The notes below the pieces were generated by a model that saw only the letters and a program-made list of their open reading frames with translations, ran no database searches and was not told the DNA's origin. From JALHVH01 sp964585685 (GTDB lineage: Bacteria > Acidobacteriota > Aminicenantia > Aminicenantales > Saccharicenantaceae), in the NCBI GenBank assembly GCA_964585685.1, contig CAZPEP010000056.1, forward strand, positions 1 through 31,511: a DNA stretch of 31,511 nt, given 5' to 3'. Of this stretch, positions 23,796-31,254 are shown one piece after another. A program made the translations under genes and the position numbers. Position 1 is the first letter of the stretch; the number at the start of each line of letters is the position of its first letter.

Positions 23796-25562
23796 ATGCC
23801 CAAAAAATTCACGATCGAGATCCTCGCCCCGCAGAAGATCATCAGCACGGCCTCGGACGGAGATCTCCTTGCCGACGTCCTTCGGGCGGCGGGAATCCCG
23901 ATGAGCCTCTATTGCGGGGGGCGGGGGATCTGCGGCAAGTGCGTCGTCGAGATCGTCCGGGGCGAAGGTTCCCCTCCGTCGGAAAGGGAGGTCGAATTCC
24001 TTCGCGGGAAAAGGCCCGGTCCCGGGTCCCGCCTAGCCTGTCTTACGCGGGTTCGCGGAGACCTTGCCGTCAATGTTCCCGGCGCATCGCTCCTCAAGGA
24101 CGTGGCGGTCCTGGACACGGGCCTCGAGGCCCCGCTCCGCCCCGATCCCGCCGTCCGCAAGCTTTCCTTCGCCGTTCACGGGCCCTGCCTGTCCGACCCG
24201 GTATCGGCCGTCGAGGCGATCGAAAGGAAGCTCGGGAAACGCTTGAAATACTCGGCGGGTGCGGCCGCCCGGGCCGCGGCCGTGGTCGGCCGCGACGGCG
24301 GACGCGTCACCGTAACGCTTCTCGACGACGACGAACTCCTGGACGTCGAATCCGGGAATACGTCGAGCCGTTGTTTTGGTGTTGCCGTCGATATCGGCAC
24401 GAGCACGATCGCGATCGAACTCGTCGACCTGGTTTCGGCGAGGAAACTCGGGCGGGTGGCCGCCGTAAACGCCCAGGTCCCGTACGGCGCCGACGTCGTT
24501 TCGAGGATCACATACGGCGGCGCGGCCGCGGGGAACGTTGAGCGCCTCGCCGACATCGTCCGCCGGCAGATCGACGGCATGATCGCCGGCCTCGCCCGCG
24601 AACGGGCCGTCGCCCCCGGGCATATATACGAGATCGTCGCGGCCGGGAACACGGCCATGAACCATATTTTCCTCGGAGTCCCCGTGACGACGCTCGCCGC
24701 GGCGCCTTATCACGCGGCGTTCGCGAAGGCGCCTTCGGTCCGAGCGGCGGACCTCGGGCTTTCGGTGAATCCCCGGTGCCGGGTCCATGTCGCGCCTAAC
24801 CTCAAGAGCTTCGTCGGGGGAGACATCGCAGCCGGGACCTCCGCCCTGGACCTGGCGGCCCGGCCGGGAAACATCCTGTTCATCGACCTGGGAACCAACG
24901 GCGAGATCGTCCTGAAGAAAGGACTGCGGACGACGACGACCTCGACCGCCGCGGGCCCCGCGTTCGAGGGCATGGCCATCGGCTGCGGGATGTTGGCTGT
25001 TCCCGGCGCCGTTGGCGCCGCCCGCTGGGAGAACGGCTTGGCGGTCCGGACGATCGGCGGCGCCCCTGCCCTCGGCGTGTGCGGTACCGGGCTCGTCGAC
25101 ATCCTTGCCGTCGGGCTCCGGCACGGGCTCGTTTCCGCCGATGGAAAGATCCGGGCCGCATCGCGATCGATCCCGGTCGCCGACGGGATCTCCCTGACCC
25201 AAAAGGACGTCCGGCATCTTCAGCTCGCCGTCGCGGCGATCAGGACGGGAGTCCTGCTGATGCTCGCGGAAGCGGGGATTGTTGTTGCCGACCTTGACGG
25301 GGTCTTCGTCGCCGGGGCGTTCGGCGCCTCGCTCAACGTCCGGAACGCTATGTCCATCGGGCTCCTCCCCTCGATCTCCGTGTCCATGGTCGCCTTTGTC
25401 GGCAATTCGTCGCTGGCCGGCGCCCGGAAGCTCCTTCTGTCCCGTCCGGAACGCGGGAAGACCGAAGCGTTCGCCCGGAGGGTCCGGCACGTGTCCCTGG
25501 CTTCCTGCCCGGGCTTTCAAAAGGAATTCGTCAAGGCCCTAAAGTTCGAGCCCTATAAGTGA
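23796..25562 (+). CDS. RACo-type reductive activator of corrinoid protein (2Fe-2S plus ASKHA ATPase, DUF4445)
   Basis: Proteins of this type reduce inactive Co(II) corrinoid back to Co(I) at the cost of ATP. The 588-residue product begins with a plant-type [2Fe-2S] ferredoxin domain (residues about 5-100) with Cys40, Cys46, Cys49 and Cys82 in the spacing C-x5-C-x2-C...C. A linker (about 105-190) is followed by the ASKHA ATPase (DUF4445) region with phosphate-binding loops VAVDIGTSTIAIELVDL and LFIDLGTNGEIVL, and GVFVAGAFGASLN near the end. The length matches RACo. It is the first gene of the cluster, eight bases before the homocysteine methyltransferase gene. The ribosome binding site (GAGAG) is modest. 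Confidence 0.92.
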   Translation: MPKKFTIEILAPQKIISTASDGDLLADVLRAAGIPMSLYCGGRGICGKCVVEIVRGEGSPPSEREVEFLRGKRPGPGSRLACLTRVRGDLAVNVPGASLLKDVAVLDTGLEAPLRPDPAVRKLSFAVHGPCLSDPVSAVEAIERKLGKRLKYSAGAAARAAAVVGRDGGRVTVTLLDDDELLDVESGNTSSRCFGVAVDIGTSTIAIELVDLVSARKLGRVAAVNAQVPYGADVVSRITYGGAAAGNVERLADIVRRQIDGMIAGLARERAVAPGHIYEIVAAGNTAMNHIFLGVPVTTLAAAPYHAAFAKAPSVRAADLGLSVNPRCRVHVAPNLKSFVGGDIAAGTSALDLAARPGNILFIDLGTNGEIVLKKGLRTTTTSTAAGPAFEGMAIGCGMLAVPGAVGAARWENGLAVRTIGGAPALGVCGTGLVDILAVGLRHGLVSADGKIRAASRSIPVADGISLTQKDVRHLQLAVAAIRTGVLLMLAEAGIVVADLDGVFVAGAFGASLNVRNAMSIGLLPSISVSMVAFVGNSSLAGARKLLLSRPERGKTEAFARRVRHVSLASCPGFQKEFVKALKFEPYK

Positions 25563-25570
25563 GGACCCAT

Positions 25571-26482
25571 ATGAACCGAACCATCCTCGATCTTGTCAAC
25601 GAGCGGCCCGTGCTCCTCGATGGCGGCATGGGCACGGAGCTCATCCGGCGCGGCCTGCCGCAGGGGGCGTGCCCCGAGACCTGGAACACGGAGCGGCCGG
25701 AGATGGTCGGGGCCGTCCACGCGAGCTATTTCGACGCCGGAGCCGATGCCGTATCGACCAACAGTTTCGGCGGGAGCCGCATCAAGCTTGCTGCCCATGG
25801 GCTCGAGGCCCGCGCGGCGGAACTCAACGCCGCGGCGGCCCGCATCGCCCGGGAGGTAGCCCCGGCCGGTCGTTTCGTCGCCGGGAGCATTGGTCCGACC
25901 GGCAAGTTCCTCCAGCCCCAGGGTGAGTTTACCGAGGCCGAGTTCGAAGCGGCCTTCGCCGAGCAGGCCGGGGCGCTCGCCGCAGGAGGGGCGGATTTCC
26001 TGATCGTCGAGACCCAGTACGACCTTCGGGAAGCTTTGGCGGCCCTGAGAGGGGCCAGGGCTGCGGCCCCGTCCCTGCCCGTGTTCGTCACTTTGACCTT
26101 CAACGCGTATCCGCGCGGCTATTTCACGCTCATGGGGAACACCGTGGCCGCCGCCGTCGAGGCCCTGGAAAAGGAAGGGGCTTCTGCCATGGGAGCCAAC
26201 TGTACGCTCGACAGCCGGGAAATGGTCGGGCTGGTGCGTGCTTTCCGGCAGACGACGCGCCTTCCGATCGTCGCTCAGGCCAACGCCGGCAAACCTGCCC
26301 TCACGGCCGACGGCGGGGTTTCATATGCTCAGAGCCTGGAGGAATACGTCGGGTTCGTCCCCGCCATCCTCGAAGCCGGGGCGAACATCGTCGGCGGCTG
26401 TTGCGGGACCGGTCCCGACCACATCAGAAAAATGTCGGAACTCGTTCATAAAAGGAATATCGGCGAAAGGAGAGACACGTGA
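25571..26482 (+). CDS. MetH-like homocysteine S-methyltransferase domain protein
   Basis: This free-standing protein corresponds to the first module of methionine synthase (MetH), which binds zinc and homocysteine. The 303 residues include LLDGGMGTELIRRGL at the N-terminus, DAVSTNSFGGSRIKL and GSIGPTGKFL. The zinc ligands are Cys211 in GANCTL and Cys277-Cys278 in GGCCGTGPDHI. QANAGKP is also present, which is typical of the MetH/BHMT barrel. The start at 25571 follows GAGGA; a GTG at 25559 overlaps the RACo stop codon and is less likely. Its last bases overlap the GTG of the corrinoid-protein gene by four. Chemistry inferred from the family: transfer of a methyl group from methylcob(III)alamin to homocysteine, giving methionine. 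BHMT-like direct use of a methyl donor cannot be excluded by sequence alone. Confidence 0.88.
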   Translation: MNRTILDLVNERPVLLDGGMGTELIRRGLPQGACPETWNTERPEMVGAVHASYFDAGADAVSTNSFGGSRIKLAAHGLEARAAELNAAAARIAREVAPAGRFVAGSIGPTGKFLQPQGEFTEAEFEAAFAEQAGALAAGGADFLIVETQYDLREALAALRGARAAAPSLPVFVTLTFNAYPRGYFTLMGNTVAAAVEALEKEGASAMGANCTLDSREMVGLVRAFRQTTRLPIVAQANAGKPALTADGGVSYAQSLEEYVGFVPAILEAGANIVGGCCGTGPDHIRKMSELVHKRNIGERRDT

Positions 26483-27129
26483 CCAAGGAAGAATTGTATC
26501 GGAGCATCAGGAAAGCCATCGTCGACGGGGACAAGCCCGCGGCACGGCAGTTGGCCCTGGACGCCCTCCGACTGGAGTTGGACCTCAACGAAGTCATCGA
26601 CCGGGGGTACGTCCCGGGTATCCAGGAGGTCGGCGACCTGTGGGAAAAGGGCGAATATTTCCTGCCCGAACTCATCACCAGCGCGGAATGCATGAAGGCG
26701 GCCATGGACGTCCTCCAGCCTGAAATGACCAAGGCCAATATCAAATCCCGCTCCCTGGGCAAGGTCGTGATAGGGACCATCGAAGGCGACATCCACGATA
26801 TCGGAAAGAACCTGGTGGCCTCGATGCTCCAGGCCAACGGATTCGAGGTTTTCGATCTCGGGGCCGACGTTAAGCTCGAGCGCTTCATCGAAAAGGCCGA
26901 GGCCGAGGGGGCCGATCTCATCTGCCTCTCGGCCCTCCTGACAACGACCATGCTCAACCAGAAGAGGTTCATCGAGCTTCTCGGGACCCGGGGGCTCTCC
27001 GGGAAATACAAGGTCCTCGTGGGCGGGGCCCCCGCCACGCGGAAATGGGCCGCAGACATCGGGGCCCAGGGGTACGCCGAGAACGCGGCGATGGCCGTCA
27101 AAGAGGCCAAGGCCCTAGTGGGGAGATGA
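26479..27129 (+). CDS. Corrinoid-binding methyl carrier protein (MtbC/MtgC/MetH-B12-domain type)
   Basis: The 216-residue protein carries the methyl group on cobalamin between two methyltransferases. Residues about 1-85 form the helical cap (LYRSIRKAIVDGDKPAARQ, YFLPELITSAECMKAAMDVL). Residues about 93-215 form the Rossmann-like B12 domain with the signature GDIHDIGKN, in which His106 is the lower axial ligand. LSALLTTTM and VLVGGAPAT complete the cofactor pocket. The start is GTG 26479, in a GTGA overlap with the previous stop, preceded by AAAGGAGAG. The stop codon overlaps the first possible ATG of the MttB gene. The tight overlaps suggest balanced translation of the three parts. Confidence 0.94.
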   Translation: MTKEELYRSIRKAIVDGDKPAARQLALDALRLELDLNEVIDRGYVPGIQEVGDLWEKGEYFLPELITSAECMKAAMDVLQPEMTKANIKSRSLGKVVIGTIEGDIHDIGKNLVASMLQANGFEVFDLGADVKLERFIEKAEAEGADLICLSALLTTTMLNQKRFIELLGTRGLSGKYKVLVGGAPATRKWAADIGAQGYAENAAMAVKEAKALVGR

Positions 27130-27131
27130 TG

Positions 27132-28598
27132 ATGATCGCAACGAAACGACCGAAGCTCGAGCTTCTCAGTCCCGAATTCATCGCCAAGATCGTCGAGGAA
27201 GCCTATCTCCTCCTCGAACGTCACGGCATCTTTGTCGAGAACGCGGAGGCCATGGACCTTCTCGCGTCGGCGGGCATGAAGGTCGACGCCTCGGCCGCGC
27301 GGGCCCATCTTACCCGGAAGCTCGTCGAGGACTGCCTGGCGACGACGCCCCCGGCCATCAAGCTCTACGACCGCTCGGGCGAGAAGGAATACGTCGTCGG
27401 GGGGGACGAGATCCACTTCGATCCCGGCTCCGCCGCCGTATCCATGCTGGACCACGCCACGGGGGCCGAGCGGAAAGCCGTGACCCGGGACCTCGTCCGC
27501 CTCTACGACCTCGTCGAGACCCTCGGGAACCTGGATTTCCAGAGCACGGCCCTCATCAGCTCTGACGTCCCCCTCGCGGTCGCGGATGCCTACAGGCTCT
27601 ACCTGGGGCTCCTCCGCTCGTCCAAGCCTTTCGTCACCGGACTGTTCCGCGTCGAATCGTTCAAGCCCATGTGCGATATGCTCGTCGCGGTCCGGGGAGG
27701 CGCCGCCGAACTCGCGGCCAGGCCGCTCGCGATCTTCGACGCCTGCCCTTCCCCTCCTCTCAAGTGGAGCAACCTCACGACTCAAAGCCTCGTCGACGCG
27801 GCCCGGGCCGGGATTCCGAGCGAGCTCATCTCCATGGGGCTCACCGGGGCCACCTCGCTCGTGACGATCGCCGGGACGCTCGTCCAACATGTCGCCGAGA
27901 ACCTCTGCGGGGTTGTCATCTGCCAGCTGGCCAAGGCCGGCGCGCCGGTCATTTTCGGCGGCTCCCCGGCGAGCTTCGACATGCGCAAGGGGACGACGCC
28001 GATGGGCGCGATGGAGACGATGATGATCGACTCCGCCTACGCCCAAATCGCCAAAACGCTCCGCCTTCCCACTCACGCCTACATGGGGCTCTCCGACGCC
28101 AAGGTCAACGACGCGCAGGCCGGGCTCGAGTCCGGGATCGGTGCGGTCCTCGCTGCCCTGTCTGGGATCAACGTCATCTCCGGGCCGGGCATGCTCAATT
28201 TCGAGAGCACCCAGAGCCTTGAAAAGCTCGTTATAGACGACGAGATCTGCGGCATGGCCAAACGCCTCGTCCGAGGTGTCGAGCAGAGGGACGAGATCCT
28301 TGCCCTTGACAAGTTCGAGGGCATCTCGGCCGGGGCGCAGTTCCTTTCGCTTGCGCATACGCGGCAGTGGTACCGGAAAGAGCACAGCTTACCCGGGATC
28401 ATCGACAGGGACACGTACGAGGCCTGGGTCTCGCTGGGCCGGAAATCGATGGACGATCGGGCAGCCGGAGAGGTCGAACGCAGGCTGGGGAGGGGCCCGG
28501 CGGCCCTGCTGGAAGCGGAGAAGGCCGGACACCTGAAAAAGATCATGGAGAACTACGCCTCCGCAAGCGGCGTCACGTCCCTCCCGGAGATCGGGTGA
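27132..28598 (+). CDS. MttB-family corrinoid methyltransferase, non-pyrrolysine (quaternary-amine type)
   Basis: MttB-superfamily proteins demethylate trimethylamine or, in the non-pyrrolysine branch, quaternary amines such as glycine betaine, carnitine or proline betaine, methylating a corrinoid protein. The 488-residue product has the family blocks LLERHGIFVENAEAMDLLASAG, YDRSGEKEYVVGG, HFDPGSAAV, the barrel segments GGSPASFDMRKGTTPMGAMET and MLNFESTQSLEKLVIDDEICGM, and the C-terminal HTRQWYRKEHSLPG. The frame has no internal stop of any kind, so it contains no pyrrolysine (UAG) codon. Three ATGs in a row (27126, 27129, 27132) offer starts; 27132 has the best spacing from GGGGAG. The true substrate cannot be read from sequence. 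Confidence 0.92.
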   Translation: MIATKRPKLELLSPEFIAKIVEEAYLLLERHGIFVENAEAMDLLASAGMKVDASAARAHLTRKLVEDCLATTPPAIKLYDRSGEKEYVVGGDEIHFDPGSAAVSMLDHATGAERKAVTRDLVRLYDLVETLGNLDFQSTALISSDVPLAVADAYRLYLGLLRSSKPFVTGLFRVESFKPMCDMLVAVRGGAAELAARPLAIFDACPSPPLKWSNLTTQSLVDAARAGIPSELISMGLTGATSLVTIAGTLVQHVAENLCGVVICQLAKAGAPVIFGGSPASFDMRKGTTPMGAMETMMIDSAYAQIAKTLRLPTHAYMGLSDAKVNDAQAGLESGIGAVLAALSGINVISGPGMLNFESTQSLEKLVIDDEICGMAKRLVRGVEQRDEILALDKFEGISAGAQFLSLAHTRQWYRKEHSLPGIIDRDTYEAWVSLGRKSMDDRAAGEVERRLGRGPAALLEAEKAGHLKKIMENYASASGVTSLPEIG

Positions 28599-28599
28599 G

Positions 28600-29202
28600 G
28601 TGTCCCGGCTGATCGAAAGCCCTCCCCTTCTCCCCGTCGCTTTCGAGGAGAGGAGGATCCTCCTCCACCTCGGTTACAGGAAGCGCGCCGCGGACGTCGA
28701 CCCAGCGGTCCGGGACCTCGTTCGCGAGGAAACTTTCCGGGCTCGGGGGCTCGTCCGGCCGCGCGTCGCCGCGGCCCTTCTCGAGAGGGCGGAGCTTCCC
28801 GACCTGCCCGTTTTCCGAGGCGCCGAAAAGGCGGCCCTGTGCGTCTGTACAATAGGTCTCGAGCTCGAAGAGACGGCGTCGCAGCTTATGGCCGTGGGAG
28901 ACCTGCTCCGCGGGCTCGTCCTGGATTGGCTGGGGTCCGAGGCGGTCGCGGGTGTTTCCAGGCAGGCCGACGCGTGGCTGGCCCGGGAAGGGCTGGCCCT
29001 GGGGCTGTGGCCAGGCAAGAGGTTCACCCCGGGCACCAGAGGATGGGATATCTCCGGCCAACAGTTCGTCTTCACGTCCGTCCCCGCGGCAACGATCGGG
29101 GTAACCCTTTCCGAATCATGCATGATGACGCCCCGAAAATCTTTCTCGTTCCGGGTCAATTACTATAAGGATAGGACGCTGATGACCCGAAAGGGCATTT
29201 GA
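28600..29202 (+). CDS. Methionine synthase activation-domain-like protein
   Basis: The 200-residue protein resembles the C-terminal SAM-binding activation domain of MetH as a separate polypeptide. The helical N-terminal part is followed by CTIGLELEETASQLMAVGDLLRGLVLDWLGSEA, and the end TPGTRGWDISGQQFVF, IGVTLSESCMMTPRKSFSF, NYYKD matches the MetH pattern R-P-x-P-G-Y, I-G-I-x-L-T-x-S-x-x-M-x-P-x-x-S. The start is GTG 28600, one base after the MttB stop. It is the last gene of the cluster. In MetH this domain allows reductive methylation of oxidised cobalamin with SAM; the same role for the carrier protein here is inferred. The match is clear in the C-terminal half only. Confidence 0.75.
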   Translation: MSRLIESPPLLPVAFEERRILLHLGYRKRAADVDPAVRDLVREETFRARGLVRPRVAAALLERAELPDLPVFRGAEKAALCVCTIGLELEETASQLMAVGDLLRGLVLDWLGSEAVAGVSRQADAWLAREGLALGLWPGKRFTPGTRGWDISGQQFVFTSVPAATIGVTLSESCMMTPRKSFSFRVNYYKDRTLMTRKGI

Positions 29203-29239
29203 AGGGCATAAAGGGGCGGTCGAGGCTCGAGCTTAGAGG

Positions 29240-30640
29240 CTACGGAAGTTCGAACACTTCCAGGTATTCCGGCACGGAGACCTCCCAGCCGCGGTCCCGG
29301 CGCAGTTCATCGGCGAGGGCGAGAGGGATCTCCTTTTCGCCGTGGGTTAGGAAGAGTCGCCGCGGAGGCTCCTCGAAAGCGTCCAGCCAACGGAAGAGCG
29401 CCTTACGGTCGGCGTGGGCGGAGAAGCCGAGGATCTTGGCGACGCGGGCCCGGACAGGCCAGGTCTGGCCTAGGATGCGGACTGCCGGGGTCCCGTCGAG
29501 GATCTGGCGCCCGAGCGTCTCTTTCGCCTGGAAGCCGACGAATAGGACCGTGGAATCGGTCCGCGAGATGTTCCGGACGAGGTGCTGTTTGATGCGGCCC
29601 CCCGTGCACATCCCAGAGCCGGCCATGATGATGCACGATCCCCGGATGGAATTGATGGCCTTGGATTCCTCCCGCGTTCGGATGAGCTTCAGCCCCGGGA
29701 AGGCGAAGGGCCTCTTCCCTTCCTTGAAGAGGCGCCGGGTTTCCTCGTCCAGGATCTCCAGATGGCGCTCGAAGACCTCCGTCACGTCCACGGCCATCGG
29801 GCTGTCCAGGAACACGAGGACGGGGGGAATGCACTTTTCGCGGCTGAGCCGGCTGAAGTGGAACATCAGTTCCTGGGCCCGTTCGATGGCGAAGGTGGGG
29901 ATGATGACATTGCCCCCGGCGGCGACGGTCTTCCCGACGATGTCGCAGAGCAGGCTCTCCACGTCCTTCGGGTCGTCATGGTTCCGGTCGCCGTAGGTCG
30001 TCTCCATGACGACGTAATCGGCTTTTTGGATGACCGAGGGGTCTTGGACGAGCGGCTTATCCCACTGGCCGATGTCCCCGGAAAAGACGAGTGTCCGGGC
30101 CCGGTCCCCGCTCCCGGCCCGCACCTTGATCATAGACGATCCTAGGATGTGGCCCGCGTCGTGGAACGTGACGGAGAGGCCGTCGCCAATCTCCCGGGTC
30201 TGGCCGTACGGGACCGTTTCGATCAGGGACAGGGTCCTTTCGACGTCGGCCGTCGTGTACAGCGGGATCTCGTCGTATGGCCCGCGCCTTCCCTCCCGCT
30301 GGTGGCGTTTCTTCTTGAACGCCGCGTCCTCTTCCTGGATCCGGGCGGAGTCTCCTAGAACGATCGGAAGGAGGTCGGCTGTGGCCGGCGTCGTCACGAT
30401 CGGCCCGGCGAAGCCCTTCTGGACGAGCCTCGGGATAAGTCCGCAATGGTCGAGGTGGGCGTGTGTCAGGAGGACGAGGTCGATCCGGTCGGGCGGGATC
30501 GGGAAGGGCTCCCAGTTCCGGCCGAGGAACGACCGCTCCTGGTAGAGGCCGCAGTCGACGAGGACCGTGGTTCCATCGGCCTCGACGGCATAGCAGGAGC
30601 CCGTGACCTGACGGGCCGCGCCCAGGAATCTCAGCCGCAT
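29240..30640 (-). CDS. Metallo-beta-lactamase/beta-CASP RNase-like protein (CPSF/YsxC-independent exonuclease type)
   Basis: The 466-residue protein has the MBL core with the metal motif LLTHAHLDHCG (His60, His62, Asp64, His65), then FHDAGHILGS, FSGDIGQWD and, after the inserted beta-CASP domain (PTFAIERAQEL, MAGSGMCTGGRIKQHL), the motifs GFSAHADR and LTHGEKE. This is the order of archaeal and bacterial CPSF73/RNase J-like nucleases, which cut or degrade RNA with two zinc ions. It is a single-domain version without KH or other extra domains. The start at 30640 follows GAGAGGAAAG with long spacing. The gene lies five bases downstream of the membrane-protein gene, so they are cotranscribed. It converges with the corrinoid cluster; only 37 bases separate the stop codons and no clear terminator is seen there. 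Confidence 0.93.
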   Translation of the reverse strand: MRLRFLGAARQVTGSCYAVEADGTTVLVDCGLYQERSFLGRNWEPFPIPPDRIDLVLLTHAHLDHCGLIPRLVQKGFAGPIVTTPATADLLPIVLGDSARIQEEDAAFKKKRHQREGRRGPYDEIPLYTTADVERTLSLIETVPYGQTREIGDGLSVTFHDAGHILGSSMIKVRAGSGDRARTLVFSGDIGQWDKPLVQDPSVIQKADYVVMETTYGDRNHDDPKDVESLLCDIVGKTVAAGGNVIIPTFAIERAQELMFHFSRLSREKCIPPVLVFLDSPMAVDVTEVFERHLEILDEETRRLFKEGKRPFAFPGLKLIRTREESKAINSIRGSCIIMAGSGMCTGGRIKQHLVRNISRTDSTVLFVGFQAKETLGRQILDGTPAVRILGQTWPVRARVAKILGFSAHADRKALFRWLDAFEEPPRRLFLTHGEKEIPLALADELRRDRGWEVSVPEYLEVFELP

Positions 30641-30645
30641 GACGC

Positions 30646-31107
30646 TCAGACTTTCCTCTCGATCCAGTCCTCCCAGCTCCCGAAACGCGGGAAATACATG
30701 AAGACAAGGACGAGGGAGACCGCAAGCAGGGCGTAGAAATCCTTGTTCAAGCCGCCGATGAGGAAGAGGACCAGTCCGAGGAGGGCCGGGACCTCACTCA
30801 GGCAGAGCGTCACGATGGCAGTCCGGGCGAGCTTCAGGCCCGTGGTCTTGACGTCGTCCCCGGGAGCCCGCCGGAGGAGGAGGCCTTGGAGGAACCTTGT
30901 CGCGAGGACCTCAATCACTGCGATACCGTAGAAGACGTAGCGGAGCATATTGATCCCGGTAAGCTGGACGAGGCCGTGGAACGGGCGCATCCACGCCCTC
31001 AGGACCTCGACGATGACGAGATAGATGAAGAGGCTGGCGATGATGGCGATGCCGATGACCGACACCGTCCTGTGCGGAATTATCAATTCCTCCCGGACGT
31101 TCTCCAT
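30646..31107 (-). CDS. Hypothetical four-helix inner-membrane protein
   Basis: I do not recognise the family. The 153-residue protein starts at 31107 after AAAGGAGAGG. It has four predicted membrane helices: residues about 15-36, 55-74, 92-117 and 121-140. The polar link between helices 2 and 3 (RRAPGDDVKTTGLKLAR) should face the cytoplasm if the N-terminus does too. It ends with SWEDWIERKV. It is transcribed from a well-formed promoter at 31133-31166 and leads directly into the beta-CASP gene, but a functional link is unproven. Confidence 0.75.
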   Translation of the reverse strand: MENVREELIIPHRTVSVIGIAIIASLFIYLVIVEVLRAWMRPFHGLVQLTGINMLRYVFYGIAVIEVLATRFLQGLLLRRAPGDDVKTTGLKLARTAIVTLCLSEVPALLGLVLFLIGGLNKDFYALLAVSLVLVFMYFPRFGSWEDWIERKV

Positions 31108-31132
31108 AGCGCCTCTCCTTTCTTCGGGGATA

Positions 31133-31166
31133 CGCCGATTATAGGTGAATCGGCGGGGGGATACAA
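31133..31166 (-). promoter_or_regulatory. Promoter of the membrane-protein/beta-CASP operon with overlapping palindrome
   Basis: On the minus strand TTGTAT (plus 31161-31166) and a perfect TATAAT (plus 31138-31143) are separated by exactly 17 bases. The -10 box overlaps the inverted repeat CGCCGATT-ATAGGTG-AATCGGCG (31133-31155), a likely operator. The predicted start near 31131 leaves a 24-base leader with the AAAGGAGAGG site before the ATG at 31107. Confidence 0.65.
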
Positions 31167-31219
31167 CCGAGCGGGGACGAGAAGCGCGAAGCGAGGCTCA
31201 GGGTTAGCCCCGAACGAGC

Positions 31220-31246
31220 CCCGGTCCCGGCCTTGCCAGGACCGGG
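31220..31246. repeat. 8-bp inverted repeat (hairpin) near the insertion element edge
   Basis: CCCGGTCC (31220-31227) pairs perfectly with GGACCGGG (31239-31246) around an 11-base loop. No U-tract follows. Its role is unknown. It may be a repeat-type hairpin next to the inserted element. Confidence 0.4.
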
Positions 31247-31254
31247 AAGTCAAG

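Noticed and set aside
24033..25520. Long minus-strand open frame (495 codons) opposite the RACo gene
   Set aside because: It is rich in Arg, Gly, Asp and Pro with no domain, as expected for the antisense shadow of a GC-rich gene.
26424..28385. Minus-strand open frame of 653 codons opposite the methyltransferase genes
   Set aside because: It spans three well-supported plus-strand genes and has low-complexity composition with no motif.
27126..28598. Pyrrolysine-containing MttB
   Set aside because: The frame has no in-frame TAG and is full length, so it belongs to the non-pyrrolysine branch.
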